Notes under the pieces: generated by a model
The model's input: only the letters and a program-made list of their open reading frames with translations
Database searches by the model: none
Told to the model about the DNA's origin: nothing
NCBI GenBank assembly: GCA_019749935.1
Contig: JAIEPD010000009.1
Coordinates: 1 to 34,238 of the forward strand
Direction of reading: 5' to 3'
DNA: 34,238 bases
Source: Alphaproteobacteria bacterium
GTDB lineage: Bacteria; Pseudomonadota; Alphaproteobacteria; Paracaedibacterales; CAIULA01
Shown: in pieces, positions 1 through 8,815 of the stretch
Layout: the number at the start of each line of letters is the position of its first letter
How positions within the stretch are numbered: the stretch's first letter is position 1
Made by a program: the position numbers and the translations under genes

Positions 1-211
1 TCCACTTTCAGGATAAGTCACACCTTTTCAATCTGGCAAATTTTAAAAATGTCCATCGCTTTTATCTAAAATTTTATTTATACAGAATGATGACCTTTAA
101 GATACATGGATGGCCACCTCCTCAAGGGAACTCGTGATGACGAAGATGGTTGGCTAGAGCCATACATGTGTGATGGACACAATCCTCCGTCGTCTTTGTG
201 AATCCATTCGG

Positions 212-250
212 CGTAGTTATCCAGTGTACTTCTGGATAACTACGTTTTTT
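212..250 (+). terminator. Hairpin plus T-run, probable intrinsic terminator
   Basis: A 13-bp perfect stem (212-224 with 232-244, 7-base loop) is followed by six T residues, the form of a rho-independent terminator on the plus strand. No gene is visible upstream in the window, so it would end a transcript entering from the left. The stem sequence (TTATCCAG/CTGGATAA) also resembles the degenerate intergenic repeats near 9.18, 10.5 and 12.57 kb, so it may be one of those that happens to precede a T-run. Confidence 0.6.
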
Positions 251-297
251 ATAAATTCAGCTCAATCACATCCATACAATATCCAGTAAAAATTTAT

Positions 298-625
298 TTA
301 GATATATAAACTATATATTAATCTTTTTTTGATAATTTATATCCTGAGGGCACACTTATGGTTGGGCATCGGCTTAAATGTGGCTGGTGGACAATACTCT
401 GGTTTTTCTCTTAGGAGAAAAACTTCCGTCCCCTCAGGACCTGGATGGGTATAAGAGCGCGATCGAGCTCTCTGTATTCATTATATCGACACTTGTTTCG
501 TGTTGAGACCCTTTGCTGTCATGTTTTTTAAACAAAACACAAAGGCTTAGGTGAGTATTGCTCTCGTGGTGGAGGAGGCGGAGGTCAAACACATTTTTGG
601 GGCAGTGCGGAGGCCCCATCAGACC
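298..625 (-). repeat. 328-bp long inverted repeat, left copy
   Basis: This segment is the reverse complement of 8488-8815. I found no indels and only a rare mismatch near the outer end. Identity stops abruptly on both sides. It contains a perfect 9-bp hairpin (402-410 with 415-423), a long-range 8-bp pairing (343-350 with 431-438) and, on the minus strand, a TATAAT hexamer (480-485). It has an open frame of about 61 codons shared by both copies, but that frame has no ribosome binding site or recognisable domain. No transposase lies inside or beside it. The two copies enclose about 7.9 kb of core genes. Confidence 0.9.
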
Positions 626-790
626 TAGTAGTGTGCTTAAATTAATACACCACCATCATCATTTTTTCAATCCAATCTCTTGAACAAACTCTTGGTATTT
701 GGTCCTACTTTAGGATCTGAGCATATAGCACCATACTCAGAACCTGCGGCCTCTCTACGCTAAAAAATGATACCTTGAGAGAAATGACTT

Positions 791-1372
791 CTACCCTCTC
801 AGATCAACGATTCTCTTTTCAATTTCTTGACAGAAATAATGATAAAGGGCGATATGAACTTGTTGAATAAGTGGCGTCATTTTAGAAGGTGCAGAGATTA
901 GAATATCCGCATGAGCTGCAAGCTTGCCGCCGCCCTCACCTGTCATGGCTATTGTTGTCATCTTCATTTTTTTAGCTTGGATAAATGCATTTACAACATT
1001 CGGTGAATTACCACTCGTCGACAAGCCCAAGATGACGCCCTTATCGCTGCCGTAAGCCTCGACTTGTCTAGAAAATACAGTTTCATAACCATAATCATTC
1101 CCCAGCGCTGTTAGAACAGCTGGGTTATCGGATAAACAAATAACATTTAAGGCTTCACGTTCTTTTAAATAACGCCCGACAAGCTCACCTGTTATGTGCT
1201 GCGCATCGGATGCTGATCCACCATTTCCGCACACCAAAAAGGCATGGCGATGAAAAAGGCAATTGAGGGTCACCTTAATCGCTTCTTCAAGGTTTTTTGC
1301 AAGCTTCTCTTCATTTAGAGTATCTTCTAAAACCTTAAGGGATGACTTTAAATAAGCTTTAAATTCTGGCAT
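791..1372 (-). CDS. gmhA: Phosphoheptose isomerase GmhA
   Basis: GmhA converts sedoheptulose 7-phosphate to D-glycero-D-manno-heptose 7-phosphate, the first step of ADP-heptose synthesis for the LPS inner core, in the cytoplasm. The 193-residue protein is a single SIS domain of normal family length. Family motifs are visible: CGNGGSASDAQH at about residues 48-59, GLSTSGNSPNV near 116-126, and a C-terminal helix with TPLIQQVHIALYH that supplies active-site residues. It is the last gene of a minus-strand run after glyA, nrdR and chpT, with 15 bases between the upstream stop and its ATG, so co-transcription is likely. No other heptose genes are in the window. DiaA is a related SIS protein, but the motifs fit GmhA better. 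Confidence 0.93.
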   Translation of the reverse strand: MPEFKAYLKSSLKVLEDTLNEEKLAKNLEEAIKVTLNCLFHRHAFLVCGNGGSASDAQHITGELVGRYLKEREALNVICLSDNPAVLTALGNDYGYETVFSRQVEAYGSDKGVILGLSTSGNSPNVVNAFIQAKKMKMTTIAMTGEGGGKLAAHADILISAPSKMTPLIQQVHIALYHYFCQEIEKRIVDLRG

Positions 1373-1387
1373 TAATCTTTCCGCAAC

Positions 1388-2008
1388 TTAACAAATGGTT
1401 AGACACAATTTATGAGGACTTTCCAGCTCACAATCAATCTTTTTTTGATAGTGAGTCGCCATCATTTTTAAATAAAAAGGCAAAATAGTGCGTGAGGATT
1501 GGTCTTTTAAAGTTTGCTCCCCTTTCAAAGTTTCCATATATCCAGGCCTAAGCTGCACCATCTCACCTTCAGAAACCAGCATCAATTCCATGCTTTCATC
1601 ATTAGGAAATGGCTTAATGTGAATGGAAAGAACTCCTCCTTTATGAAGGGCCTCAATAACCATAAAACAAGCTCCCAAAACAAGACGGCAAAATAACCCC
1701 TCAGGCAACATCGAAGCCTTAATATTAAAATCTAATCGAACTTTACTGCTCTGACATAAGTCCGTGATGATTTGCTGAACATCCGCAAAGGTTGGAGAGT
1801 TGCTAGAGGCACTTAAAAGAGCCCTATAAACTTTTAGTCTTTGCTTAGCTGTTTCAGAGCTTGTTAGTAAAAGATCTTGCGTGTCATTATCAATTTTCTC
1901 ACTGCTCATTGCCATTTCAAGGCCAAGCCCAAGCGCCCCTAAAGGCGTTGCAATATCATGACAAAGCTTTGCTGTCATCAAATGCATGAGAACAAACTGA
2001 TCAGACAT
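1388..2008 (-). CDS. chpT: ChpT-like histidine phosphotransferase
   Basis: The N-terminal helix carries KLCHDIATPLGALGLGLE, the H-box of the ChpT family, with the phospho-accepting His at residue 17 of the ATG-started protein. The rest (about 206 residues) matches the usual length, and its C-terminal half would be the degenerate ATPase-like domain. In Caulobacter, ChpT relays phosphate from CckA to CtrA and CpdR to control the cell cycle; neither partner gene is in this window. I prefer the ATG at 2008 because AAGG lies six bases upstream. A longer version from a TTG at 2038 lacks a ribosome binding site. It sits between nrdR and gmhA on the same strand. The family call rests on the H-box and length, as the C-terminal part is divergent. 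Confidence 0.72.
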   Translation of the reverse strand: MSDQFVLMHLMTAKLCHDIATPLGALGLGLEMAMSSEKIDNDTQDLLLTSSETAKQRLKVYRALLSASSNSPTFADVQQIITDLCQSSKVRLDFNIKASMLPEGLFCRLVLGACFMVIEALHKGGVLSIHIKPFPNDESMELMLVSEGEMVQLRPGYMETLKGEQTLKDQSSRTILPFYLKMMATHYQKKIDCELESPHKLCLTIC

Positions 2009-2067
2009 AAAAGGCCTTTTTGTGAAAATAAACTTCAAGGTTTATTTTAGACCAGGCATCCAATATA

Positions 2068-2526
2068 TCAAGTAGATGTTTCTTCCATCTGCTTAATAAA
2101 TTCAATAAAATCGCCAACGTTGCTAAATTTGTGATAAACACTGGCAAAACGCACATAGGCGACAGGGTCCAAATTAATAAGCGCGTGCATAGCCATCTGA
2201 CCAATGGCTTCTGTTGTAATTTCACCATCTCCAGAGGTTTCTAGTTGCCTTACAATACTCGAGATAACGCGCTCGACTCTGTCTGATTCAATGCCGCGCT
2301 TATGAAGGGCCGTTGTAATGGACTGCGCCAATTTGTCTCTGTCAAAAGGCACACGTGCTCCACCTTTTTTGATAACAGTCAAATCCCTTAGCTGTATGCG
2401 TTCAAACGTTGTAAACCGTGACCCACATTCGCCGCAAAAACGACGACGACGAATGGATGCATGATCATCAGCTGTGCGGGAATCTTTAACAGACGTATCG
2501 GGATGACCACAAAAAGGACAACGCAT
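2068..2526 (-). CDS. nrdR: Transcriptional repressor NrdR
   Basis: NrdR is a nucleotide-sensing repressor of ribonucleotide reductase genes, binding NrdR boxes. The 152-residue protein has the full architecture: an N-terminal zinc ribbon with Cys3, Cys6, Cys31 and Cys34, a basic stretch SIRRRRFCG, then an ATP-cone domain beginning [13 protein letters not shown]. Length is typical. Its start codon directly abuts the glyA stop codon, the common glyA-nrdR order of alphaproteobacteria, so translation is probably coupled. Its ribonucleotide reductase targets are not in the window. Confidence 0.96.
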   Translation of the reverse strand: MRCPFCGHPDTSVKDSRTADDHASIRRRRFCGECGSRFTTFERIQLRDLTVIKKGGARVPFDRDKLAQSITTALHKRGIESDRVERVISSIVRQLETSGDGEITTEAIGQMAMHALINLDPVAYVRFASVYHKFSNVGDFIEFIKQMEETST

Positions 2527-3786
2527 TTAAAGGTCCTGATAGATAGGAAATTGTGAACAAAGATTCAAGACCTGCTCTTGCACAGTCGGAATCACTTTTT
2601 CCGACTTTCCAGATTTTAGCCCCTTCAAAATTTCTGCCATTAAATCTGCAACTAATTTAAATTCATTTTGTCCAAAACCGCGACTGGTTGCAGCTGGAGA
2701 TCCAATCCTGATACCTGACGTTGTCATAGGAGGAAGAGGATCAAAAGGAATGCCATTTTTGTTACAGGTGATATTGGCATGCTCTAAAGTAATGGCTGCA
2801 TCTTTACCCGTAATGTTGTATTTCCTAAGATCCACTAGCAACAGGTGTGAATCCGTACCGTTTGAGACCAAATCAAGGCCATGACTGACTAACGTTTCAC
2901 CCAAAATCTTGGCATTATCGACAACATTTTTGGCATAAATCTTAAATCCTGGCTGCAAGGCCTCTTCGAAAGCGACAGCTTTTGCTGCAATAACGTGCAT
3001 CAAAGGGCCACCTTGCAGGCCTGGGAAAACAGCTGAATTAATTTTTTTACCCAAATCCTCATCATTACTTAAAATAATACCACCTCTTGGACCTCGAAGG
3101 GTTTTATGAGTGGTGGATGTCACAACATGCGCATGAGGTAGGGGGCTTGGGTAAACGCCGCCCGCAACAAGACCCGCAAAATGCGCCATATCAACCATAA
3201 GGTACGCGCCAATCTTGTCTGAAATGTCTCTAAATCTTTTAAAGTCAATCACGCGCGGGTAAGCAGAACCACCGGCAATAATTAAACGAGGTTTGTGTTC
3301 GATGGCAAGCTGTTCAATTTTATCATAGTCAAGAGTTGCTGTTTTTTCATCCACATCATAGCTTACTGCTTGAAACCATTTCCCTGACAAACTGACATTA
3401 GATCCATGTGTCAGATGCCCACCTGAGGACATAGACATTCCCATTAAGGTCTCACCCGGTTGTAATAGGGCAAGCAAAACTGCCTGATTCGCTTGTGCCC
3501 CTGAATGAGGCTGAACGTTGGCGAAATTGCAATCAAAAAGCCGCTTTATACGATCGATCGCTAAGGTTTCTACGACATCCACAAACTCACACCCGCCATA
3601 ATACCGGCGACCTGGATAACCTTCGGCATATTTATTAGTTAAAATAGAACCTTGAGCCTCTAGAACAGCCTTTGATACAATATTTTCGGACGCGATTAAT
3701 TCTATTTGCGTTTGAAGACGCAACTTTTCGTCTTCAATAGCCCTTGCGATTAAAGGATCTTTATCTTTAAGAAAAGAGTTAGGCAT
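2527..3786 (-). CDS. glyA: Serine hydroxymethyltransferase
   Basis: This PLP enzyme interconverts serine and glycine with transfer of a one-carbon unit to tetrahydrofolate. The 419-residue length is standard. The PLP lysine is Lys228 in [14 protein letters not shown]. Other family blocks include [15 protein letters not shown] near the N-terminus, [10 protein letters not shown] at about 57-65, [11 protein letters not shown] near 93-103 and the C-terminal [10 protein letters not shown]. It is the first gene of the glyA-nrdR-chpT-gmhA run. The ATG has a GAGG-type ribosome binding site about ten bases upstream. A tRNA-Thr gene lies immediately upstream on the same strand. Confidence 0.97.
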   Translation of the reverse strand: MPNSFLKDKDPLIARAIEDEKLRLQTQIELIASENIVSKAVLEAQGSILTNKYAEGYPGRRYYGGCEFVDVVETLAIDRIKRLFDCNFANVQPHSGAQANQAVLLALLQPGETLMGMSMSSGGHLTHGSNVSLSGKWFQAVSYDVDEKTATLDYDKIEQLAIEHKPRLIIAGGSAYPRVIDFKRFRDISDKIGAYLMVDMAHFAGLVAGGVYPSPLPHAHVVTSTTHKTLRGPRGGIILSNDEDLGKKINSAVFPGLQGGPLMHVIAAKAVAFEEALQPGFKIYAKNVVDNAKILGETLVSHGLDLVSNGTDSHLLLVDLRKYNITGKDAAITLEHANITCNKNGIPFDPLPPMTTSGIRIGSPAATSRGFGQNEFKLVADLMAEILKGLKSGKSEKVIPTVQEQVLNLCSQFPIYQDL

Positions 3787-3804
3787 TCAGAAATACACCT
3801 CGGA

Positions 3805-3879
3805 TGGTGCCGCAGGAGGGAATCGAACCCTCGACCTCACCCTTACCAAGGGTGTGCTCTACCACTGAGCCACTGCGGC
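3805..3879 (-). tRNA. tRNA-Thr (anticodon GGU)
   Basis: The reverse complement folds as a complete tRNA: acceptor GCCGCAG pairs with CTGCGGC, the D-arm uses GCTC/GAGC, the anticodon stem CACCC/GGGTG encloses loop TTGGTAA (anticodon GGT), and the T-arm contains GGTTCGATTCC. Discriminator A and an encoded CCA follow. It reads ACC/ACU codons. Confidence 0.95.
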
Positions 3880-3970
3880 TTTACCTATTAGAAAAGTACT
3901 TATGAATATCTCACAAGGCACGCAATCTTGGCAAGCCGAAAAGTGGTCAGAGAATGCTTAGCGTTTAACG

Positions 3971-4584
3971 TTATTTTGGCTTTATATCGTAAAAGATCTC
4001 ATTCGCAATATTAATCATCTTCTCTATCTCATCATGAGGAGCTTTCAGAGATGTTTTTGTTTTTTCTGATTGGCGTTCCCATGCGGCAAACCAGTCATCC
4101 TCAACATCTAGAAGACCGCCTTGCCCACCAAAAGAAGATCCACGCTTTAAACACATTTTTAAAAGAGATACAAGCTTATAACTTTTATCAACAAAATCGT
4201 TATTTCCTCTAGCTGCAATTTCCTTTAAACAATTTCCACTAATTTTTCCTAAAGCAGTCTGAATTTCAGGATCATCTAGCAGACTCGGAGCTGATGCAGA
4301 TGAAAAATACCTTACCCCATTCGGAGCAGAAACTTGTTCTGGTAAAGAAGAAAAAATAGGAACACTATGACGAGGAACAGATGACATTAGCCTTCTAGAA
4401 TCAAAGGTAGGCGCACGTAACAAATCATCAGAGATTACAGAACCATAATACCTCGTCCCAATAGTCTGCATTAGTCTAAAGGACTTCAAGACTCTTCCAA
4501 CCACTCCAAATAGCTCACATCTTGCCTTAGCTTCTTCTATTGCAAAAAAACTTATGATTAATGCGAGAATCGTTTTTTATGCAT
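3971..4584 (-). CDS. Secreted protein of unknown family, frame broken after start codon
   Basis: I do not recognise the family. The uninterrupted reading frame runs from a GTG at 4504 (177 codons), but that GTG has no proper ribosome binding site. The same frame stays open further upstream and encodes TILALIISFFAIEEAKA, a convincing signal-peptide core. Just before it, a GGAAAG ribosome binding site precedes an ATG at 4584 reading M-H-K-K in another frame. A run of six A residues (plus-strand T at 4573-4578) lies at the junction. One more A would join the two frames into MHKKTILALIISFF..., a typical signal peptide. The mature part is Arg/Ser-rich at first, then a hydrophilic helical region ending near EIFYDIKPK. 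The gene is either newly frameshifted, slippage-controlled, or affected by a sequence error. It is followed by tRNA-Thr and preceded by the tamA-like gene on the same strand. Confidence 0.55.
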
Positions 4585-4665
4585 TTTTCTTTCCTTCATC
4601 TATTATTTCCGACGATTATACTATGTTTATAAAATTGAGGAAAAATATCTGTATTAGATACAAAC

Positions 4666-6546
4666 CTAAAACGCCTGTCCAACGCTGATGTAAAATTGGT
4701 AAGCAGCGTCGATGGCTTTGCCGCTGATGGGGTCTTTTCTACGCTTTAAAGGAATGGCTATATCAAGGCGAATGGGACCAACCGCGCTATAGTAACGCGC
4801 GCCAACACCTGTGCCCCACAACATATTTCGCCCTCTAAAATCAGGCATTTTATGAGCGCTGACAGAACCTCCTTCTAAAAAGGTTACAAATCCGACTGTT
4901 TCTGTGGTTTTAATCCTAAGCTCAGTTCCGACTTCAGCCAAAGACCGTCCACCAAGAGGGACGTTTTGGCTATCAAGAGGCCCCAAAAGCTGATAACCAT
5001 ATCCACGAACCGATCCACCGCCACCAGCGTAGAACCGTTTATTAGGCGGGACAAAGTCTAAGGATTTAATAAAGATGCTGCCCCCTTTAACAAACCCCGC
5101 CAAGACTCCATCACTTTCTCCAAGCTCATTGCTCATAAACGGCAAGTATCCAGTCAAATTACCTTGCGTAACCGTCATACCCTTGCTTGTGTGCAGCCTT
5201 CCAATATAAGGAGTGACTTTAAAGTCAGCTCGTCCTCCATGAGTTGGGTTCAAAAGATCATTGCTGCCATCTAGTTTAAGCTCGGCAGGAACTCCAGTAA
5301 GGTGGGTGTTATAGGTTACATTTTCACGGCGGATATGCCCTGCCTCCCATAACAATCCCATAGATCCACCGACTGCGTCATTAAAAGGCCTTTGGATACG
5401 CGTTCCAACGTTAAACGTTCTACCCACATAAGCGCGATTTCGCTCGTGAATTAAAGAAACTTCATTCATTAATTTTTGTTGAGGGGAAAGAAAATCAGGT
5501 TTGTCATATCCTAATTTCATACTTTTCTCTATTTTCGAAGACTTAATAGACGCCCCTAAACGTTCTCCTCCGCCATAAAGGTTATTATGACTCCAGGATA
5601 AATTTCCGCCAACACCCTCATAGGTTGCATATCTTGCGCCGGCCCCAATGGAACGCGGCGGTGCCTCTGACGTTTTTATGTTCATAATAACGTCTTCTTC
5701 TTTTGAGGATGTCTGGCTTTGTTTAAGCGCTTTTTCAGGCGTAATTGTAACGGTTGATAAAAGGCCAGTTTCAATCAAACGACGTCTTGTTTTATCGACC
5801 AGTTTTTGATCATAAATTTGACCGCTATGCCATAAAACACGGTTTCTTACAAATTGGGGAGAAAGCTTTTTTAACCCCTCGACGTTGGTCCCTTGAATAT
5901 GCGCTAGAAAACTAGTGGTCAAATGATACGTTATATGGAGTTCTTTTTTTTCATGATTAATAATGGCTTCAGGATCTTGAATTTCAACAAAAGGATAACC
6001 AATGTGCTGAAAGTATTTTTTTACCTTTTCACGGCTATTGTGAATTTTAGCAAGATCGACAAAATCTCCGGGTTTAATCCCAATGACATCATAGGTCAAC
6101 TTAATTGATTGCTTGGTCATTAATTCAGGGTTGTCAGAACTTATCAAAGTAAGCCCTGCAATTTTGTAGCGCACGCCTGGGTGAATTTTAAATTTAACCT
6201 TCACCGGTTTTGACTTTTCAAAAAGTTTAAAATCCATTTTCCCCGCAAAATATCCATGGGCGGCTAAAACTTTTTTAAACTGGATGATATCTTTTTGAGC
6301 GCGTTTAATAATCCCGCTTCTAACGACAGGAGGTCTGTCTTCTAATTTAATTAAAGTAGACTCAGCTTTAAGCGCCTTTAAAAGCTCAGGATCTAAAGTT
6401 GAAGACCAATTAACCTCATACTTTAAACCCTCAATTTTAGGAACAGAAACTTCTTCTTTTAGAGGGGATTCTTTGGGTTTTTCTTCCAAAGCATAGCCAC
6501 ATCCAATCACCAATAGGATCGCAAGAATGTAAAATAGTTTTTGCAA
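4666..6546 (-). CDS. tamA: TamA-like Omp85 outer-membrane assembly protein
   Basis: This 626-residue protein has an N-terminal signal sequence (about residues 1-20), a periplasmic region of POTRA-type repeats to about residue 290, and a C-terminal 16-strand barrel of the Omp85 superfamily. The conserved loop-6 motif VRGY appears in GGGGSVRGYGYQLLGP, and the last residue is Phe, as in outer-membrane beta-signals. Length and layout fit TamA, which works with TamB in outer-membrane assembly and lipid transport. BamA is usually longer with five POTRAs, so TamA is preferred. The signal region contains LVIGC, which could be read as a lipobox, though cleavage after GYA is equally possible. No tamB neighbour is present. 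It follows ispB by 12 bases, suggesting one transcript. Confidence 0.85.
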   Translation of the reverse strand: MQKLFYILAILLVIGCGYALEEKPKESPLKEEVSVPKIEGLKYEVNWSSTLDPELLKALKAESTLIKLEDRPPVVRSGIIKRAQKDIIQFKKVLAAHGYFAGKMDFKLFEKSKPVKVKFKIHPGVRYKIAGLTLISSDNPELMTKQSIKLTYDVIGIKPGDFVDLAKIHNSREKVKKYFQHIGYPFVEIQDPEAIINHEKKELHITYHLTTSFLAHIQGTNVEGLKKLSPQFVRNRVLWHSGQIYDQKLVDKTRRRLIETGLLSTVTITPEKALKQSQTSSKEEDVIMNIKTSEAPPRSIGAGARYATYEGVGGNLSWSHNNLYGGGERLGASIKSSKIEKSMKLGYDKPDFLSPQQKLMNEVSLIHERNRAYVGRTFNVGTRIQRPFNDAVGGSMGLLWEAGHIRRENVTYNTHLTGVPAELKLDGSNDLLNPTHGGRADFKVTPYIGRLHTSKGMTVTQGNLTGYLPFMSNELGESDGVLAGFVKGGSIFIKSLDFVPPNKRFYAGGGGSVRGYGYQLLGPLDSQNVPLGGRSLAEVGTELRIKTTETVGFVTFLEGGSVSAHKMPDFRGRNMLWGTGVGARYYSAVGPIRLDIAIPLKRRKDPISGKAIDAAYQFYISVGQAF

Positions 6547-6558
6547 AGAAATTTTCCA

Positions 6559-7548
6559 TCAAGATTGTCTACTTAAAGAATACGCTATTAATTTCTTTAG
6601 GTCATTCCAAATTATAGTTTTAGGAAATTTGTTTATAGATTGCAGGGCTTTTGCATGATACTTGTGAGCTATTTTATGGCAAGACTCGAATATATCATTA
6701 TCTTCCAAAATACTGACGGCTGTTTTCAATTCGGACGGATTGTTTTCATTTCCGCCCGTAAAATGCTTTTTCCAAAAAGCAGTTTCCAGGCCTTTTTGAT
6801 ACGCTAAAATAACAGGTAAGGTGACTTTTCCTTCCAGGAAATCACATCCCCTCTCTTTTCCAGAGTCAGAGCTAACCGCAAGATAATCCAAAACATCATC
6901 CCTGATTTGAAATATCATGCCTAGACTGTGCCCAAATTCATAGAGATCTCCTCGAAGATGAGAGTCCATGCCAGCAATCATTCCTCCAACTTCGCAAGCA
7001 GAGGCAAACAAAGCTGCTGTTTTAGCCGAAATGATCTCCAGATAAGTTTCAACAGATAAATCTAAGCTGTAAGCGGAGGTCAGCTGCAAGACCTCTCCTT
7101 CGGTAATGCGTGCTGCCGCATTTGATAGTGATGCCAAGACATCTAAATTTCTGGTTTCAACCATTAGCTGAAAAGCCCTTGAGAAAAGAAAATCGCCAAC
7201 AAGAACGCTGGCGTTATTGCCCCAAACGTCATTAGCTGTTTTTTCTCCTCTTCGCATGTGGGAATCATCAACCACATCATCATGTAACAAGGTTGCGGTA
7301 TGAATCAATTCAACAGCGGCTGCTAAATGAACCGCAAAACCAGGGAATTCTTGAAAAAGACGACTGCATGCCAAGGTTAACAAGGGACGGATTCGCTTTC
7401 CCCCACTTAGGACTAAGTGTTTTCCAACTTGTTCGACCAATTCAACCTTGCTTTGTAATCGTTCAAGAATCAGCGTATTCACATGGTGCATCTCGGTGTA
7501 CAATGTGTTATGGAGTTGTTGAACAGGGTTTGAAGTATGATTACTCAT
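6559..7548 (-). CDS. ispB: Octaprenyl/polyprenyl diphosphate synthase
   Basis: A trans-polyprenyl diphosphate synthase that builds the isoprenoid side chain of the respiratory quinone. The 329 residues carry both aspartate-rich Mg2+-binding motifs: LLHDDVVDD (about residues 88-95), followed by SHMRRG, and QIRDDVLDY (about 216-224). GGKRIRPLL near residue 50 binds the diphosphate. The small residues upstream of the first motif are consistent with a long-chain product, but chain length cannot be fixed by eye. It is divergent from the trmN6-like gene at 7635, an arrangement seen in many alphaproteobacteria, with an 86-base shared promoter region. Confidence 0.93.
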   Translation of the reverse strand: MSNHTSNPVQQLHNTLYTEMHHVNTLILERLQSKVELVEQVGKHLVLSGGKRIRPLLTLACSRLFQEFPGFAVHLAAAVELIHTATLLHDDVVDDSHMRRGEKTANDVWGNNASVLVGDFLFSRAFQLMVETRNLDVLASLSNAAARITEGEVLQLTSAYSLDLSVETYLEIISAKTAALFASACEVGGMIAGMDSHLRGDLYEFGHSLGMIFQIRDDVLDYLAVSSDSGKERGCDFLEGKVTLPVILAYQKGLETAFWKKHFTGGNENNPSELKTAVSILEDNDIFESCHKIAHKYHAKALQSINKFPKTIIWNDLKKLIAYSLSRQS

Positions 7549-7634
7549 CAGATTTATAGTTTGGAAAATTAAAAACCTTTAATGTCTGACTGTAACCTAT
7601 TAATCTGACTTAGAAAAATGGTTAATTAGAAAAT

Positions 7635-8393
7635 ATGATGTCGCAAGAAAATATTACAGATGGTTTTTCCCAAGATTATTTGCTGGGTGGAAAAGTTCTT
7701 ATAAAGCAGCCAACGCAGGGCTATCGGGTGGCAATTGACCCTATATTCTTGGCAGCATCAATTGATGTTCACCCAGGAGATGCTATCTTGGATATTGGGG
7801 CTGGCGTTGGCGCTGCATCTTTGTGCCTTGCAACGCGCGTTCCTTATGTCAAAGTGACAGGGGTTGAATTACAGCGTGATTATGTCAGGTGTGCCGCTGA
7901 AAATGTTAAGCTCAATAATTTAAGAGATCGTGTTGAGATTTTGCATGGCGATCTTTTGCGCCCGCCGCCAAGGCTTGCGGCTGGGACGTTTTCTCATGTT
8001 ATGACCAACCCTCCTTATTTGGATGCAACGCGAAATAATATCTCGCCGTATGAAAATAAAGCTATGGCAAATTTAGAAGGAGAAGCAAGTCTTGATCAAT
8101 GGGCTAAATTTTGCCTTTTAATGGTAAAGCCAAAGGGCAGCATTACGTTTATTCACAGATCCGATCGCCTCGATCAAATTTTATCCTTTTTTTCAAACAA
8201 ACTTGGCAATATTACGATATATCCCTTATGGCCCGGTAAAAATAAGCCAGCAAAACGTGTTCTGATAAGGGGGATAAAAAACACTCATGGCGCGCTTCGT
8301 TTGTTACCAGGTATGGTTTTACATAACGATGATGGAAGATATACTGCTGAGGCTGAAGGCGTTTTAAGAGACGCAAGCGCAATTGTGATGTAG
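7635..8393 (+). CDS. TrmN6-like tRNA1(Val) A37 N6-methyltransferase
   Basis: A class I SAM-dependent N6-adenine methyltransferase of the YfiC/TrmN6 group. Over 252 residues it shows the group's opening (YLLGGKVLIKQPTQGYRVAIDPIFLAAS), the SAM-binding motif ILDIGAGVGAASLCLA at about 51-66, the acidic GVELQ near 76-80, and the catalytic NPPY at residues 125-128 that marks N6-adenine or glutamine methylation. The E. coli homologue modifies A37 of tRNA1(Val); the substrate here is inferred. ATG is preceded by an A-rich leader with little ribosome-binding sequence. A perfect 8-bp palindrome (8422-8442) lies just downstream but lacks a T-run. Confidence 0.85.
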   Translation: MMSQENITDGFSQDYLLGGKVLIKQPTQGYRVAIDPIFLAASIDVHPGDAILDIGAGVGAASLCLATRVPYVKVTGVELQRDYVRCAAENVKLNNLRDRVEILHGDLLRPPPRLAAGTFSHVMTNPPYLDATRNNISPYENKAMANLEGEASLDQWAKFCLLMVKPKGSITFIHRSDRLDQILSFFSNKLGNITIYPLWPGKNKPAKRVLIRGIKNTHGALRLLPGMVLHNDDGRYTAEAEGVLRDASAIVM

Positions 8394-8487
8394 GGAGAAT
8401 GACTGGCTGATGAACTTTTGAACCTTATACAGTTTATAAGGTGGGGAATGAAGTGGTTAGTGAGGATTTGTTTTAGGCATGATTTTG

Positions 8488-8815
8488 GGTCTGATGGGGC
8501 CTCCGCACTGCCCCAAAAATGTGTTTGACCTCCGCCTCCTCCACCACGAGAGCAATACTCACCTAAGCCTTTGTGTTTTGTTTAAAAAACATGACAGCAA
8601 AGGGTCTCAACACGAAACAAGTGTCGATATAATGAATACAGAGAGCTCGATCGCGCTCTTATACCCATCCAGGTCCTGAGGGGACGGAAGTTTTTCTCCT
8701 AAGAGAAAAACCAGAGTATTGTCCACCAGCCACATTTAAGCCGATGCCCAACCATAAGTGTGCCCTCAGGATATAAATTATCAAAAAAAGATTAATATAT
8801 AGTTTATACATCTAA
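8488..8815 (+). repeat. 328-bp long inverted repeat, right copy
   Basis: Inverted copy of 298-625, collinear over its whole length. In this orientation the order is a GGGGC/GCCCC hairpin near the left end, a TATAAT hexamer (8628-8633), an AGAGC/GCTCT hairpin, then CCTGAGGG (8675-8682) pairing at a distance with CCCTCAGG (8763-8770) around a perfect 9-bp hairpin with a four-base loop. The sequence is more GC-rich than its surroundings. It may be a small mobile or RNA-encoding element; nothing in it matches an insertion sequence I know. Confidence 0.9.
8640..8770 (+). ncRNA. Candidate structured RNA inside the inverted repeat (speculative)
   Basis: A perfect TATAAT at 8628-8633 would start a transcript near 8640. 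A weak -35 (TCAACA) lies about 15 bases upstream. The transcript would fold with a short AGAGC/GCTCT hairpin, then a closing 8-bp stem (8675-8682 with 8763-8770) around a 9-bp perfect hairpin. No T-run follows on this strand. I compared it by eye with tmRNA, 6S, SRP and RNase P hallmarks and found none. The same element occurs on the minus strand of the left copy. Confidence 0.2.

Noticed and set aside
434-619. A 61-codon frame in the left inverted repeat, repeated as 66 codons at 8479-8679
   Set aside because: It is conserved only because the repeat is. No ribosome binding site or recognisable domain, and the sequence has hairpins incompatible with a typical coding constraint.
620-790. Short minus-strand frame upstream of the left repeat border as a gene tail
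   Set aside because: Only about 30 codons between stops, with no family resemblance.
4299-4504. Arg/Ser-rich N-terminus (…GTRYYGS…, …GVRYFSSASA…) as a mitochondrial targeting presequence of an effector
   Set aside because: The bacterial-type signal peptide found in the extended frame explains the N-terminus better. The R-x-Y/F resemblance is too weak alone.
4666-6546. Calling the Omp85 protein BamA
   Set aside because: Length and number of POTRA-type repeats are too small for BamA, and bamA neighbours (skp, lpxD, fabZ) are absent. TamA fits better.
8488-8815. Repeat as tmRNA, SRP RNA, 6S RNA or RNase P RNA
   Set aside because: I looked for the tag peptide and tRNA-like end, the GGAAGGAAGCAGCC apical loop, the 6S bubble form and the GAGGAAAGTCC core. 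None was present.
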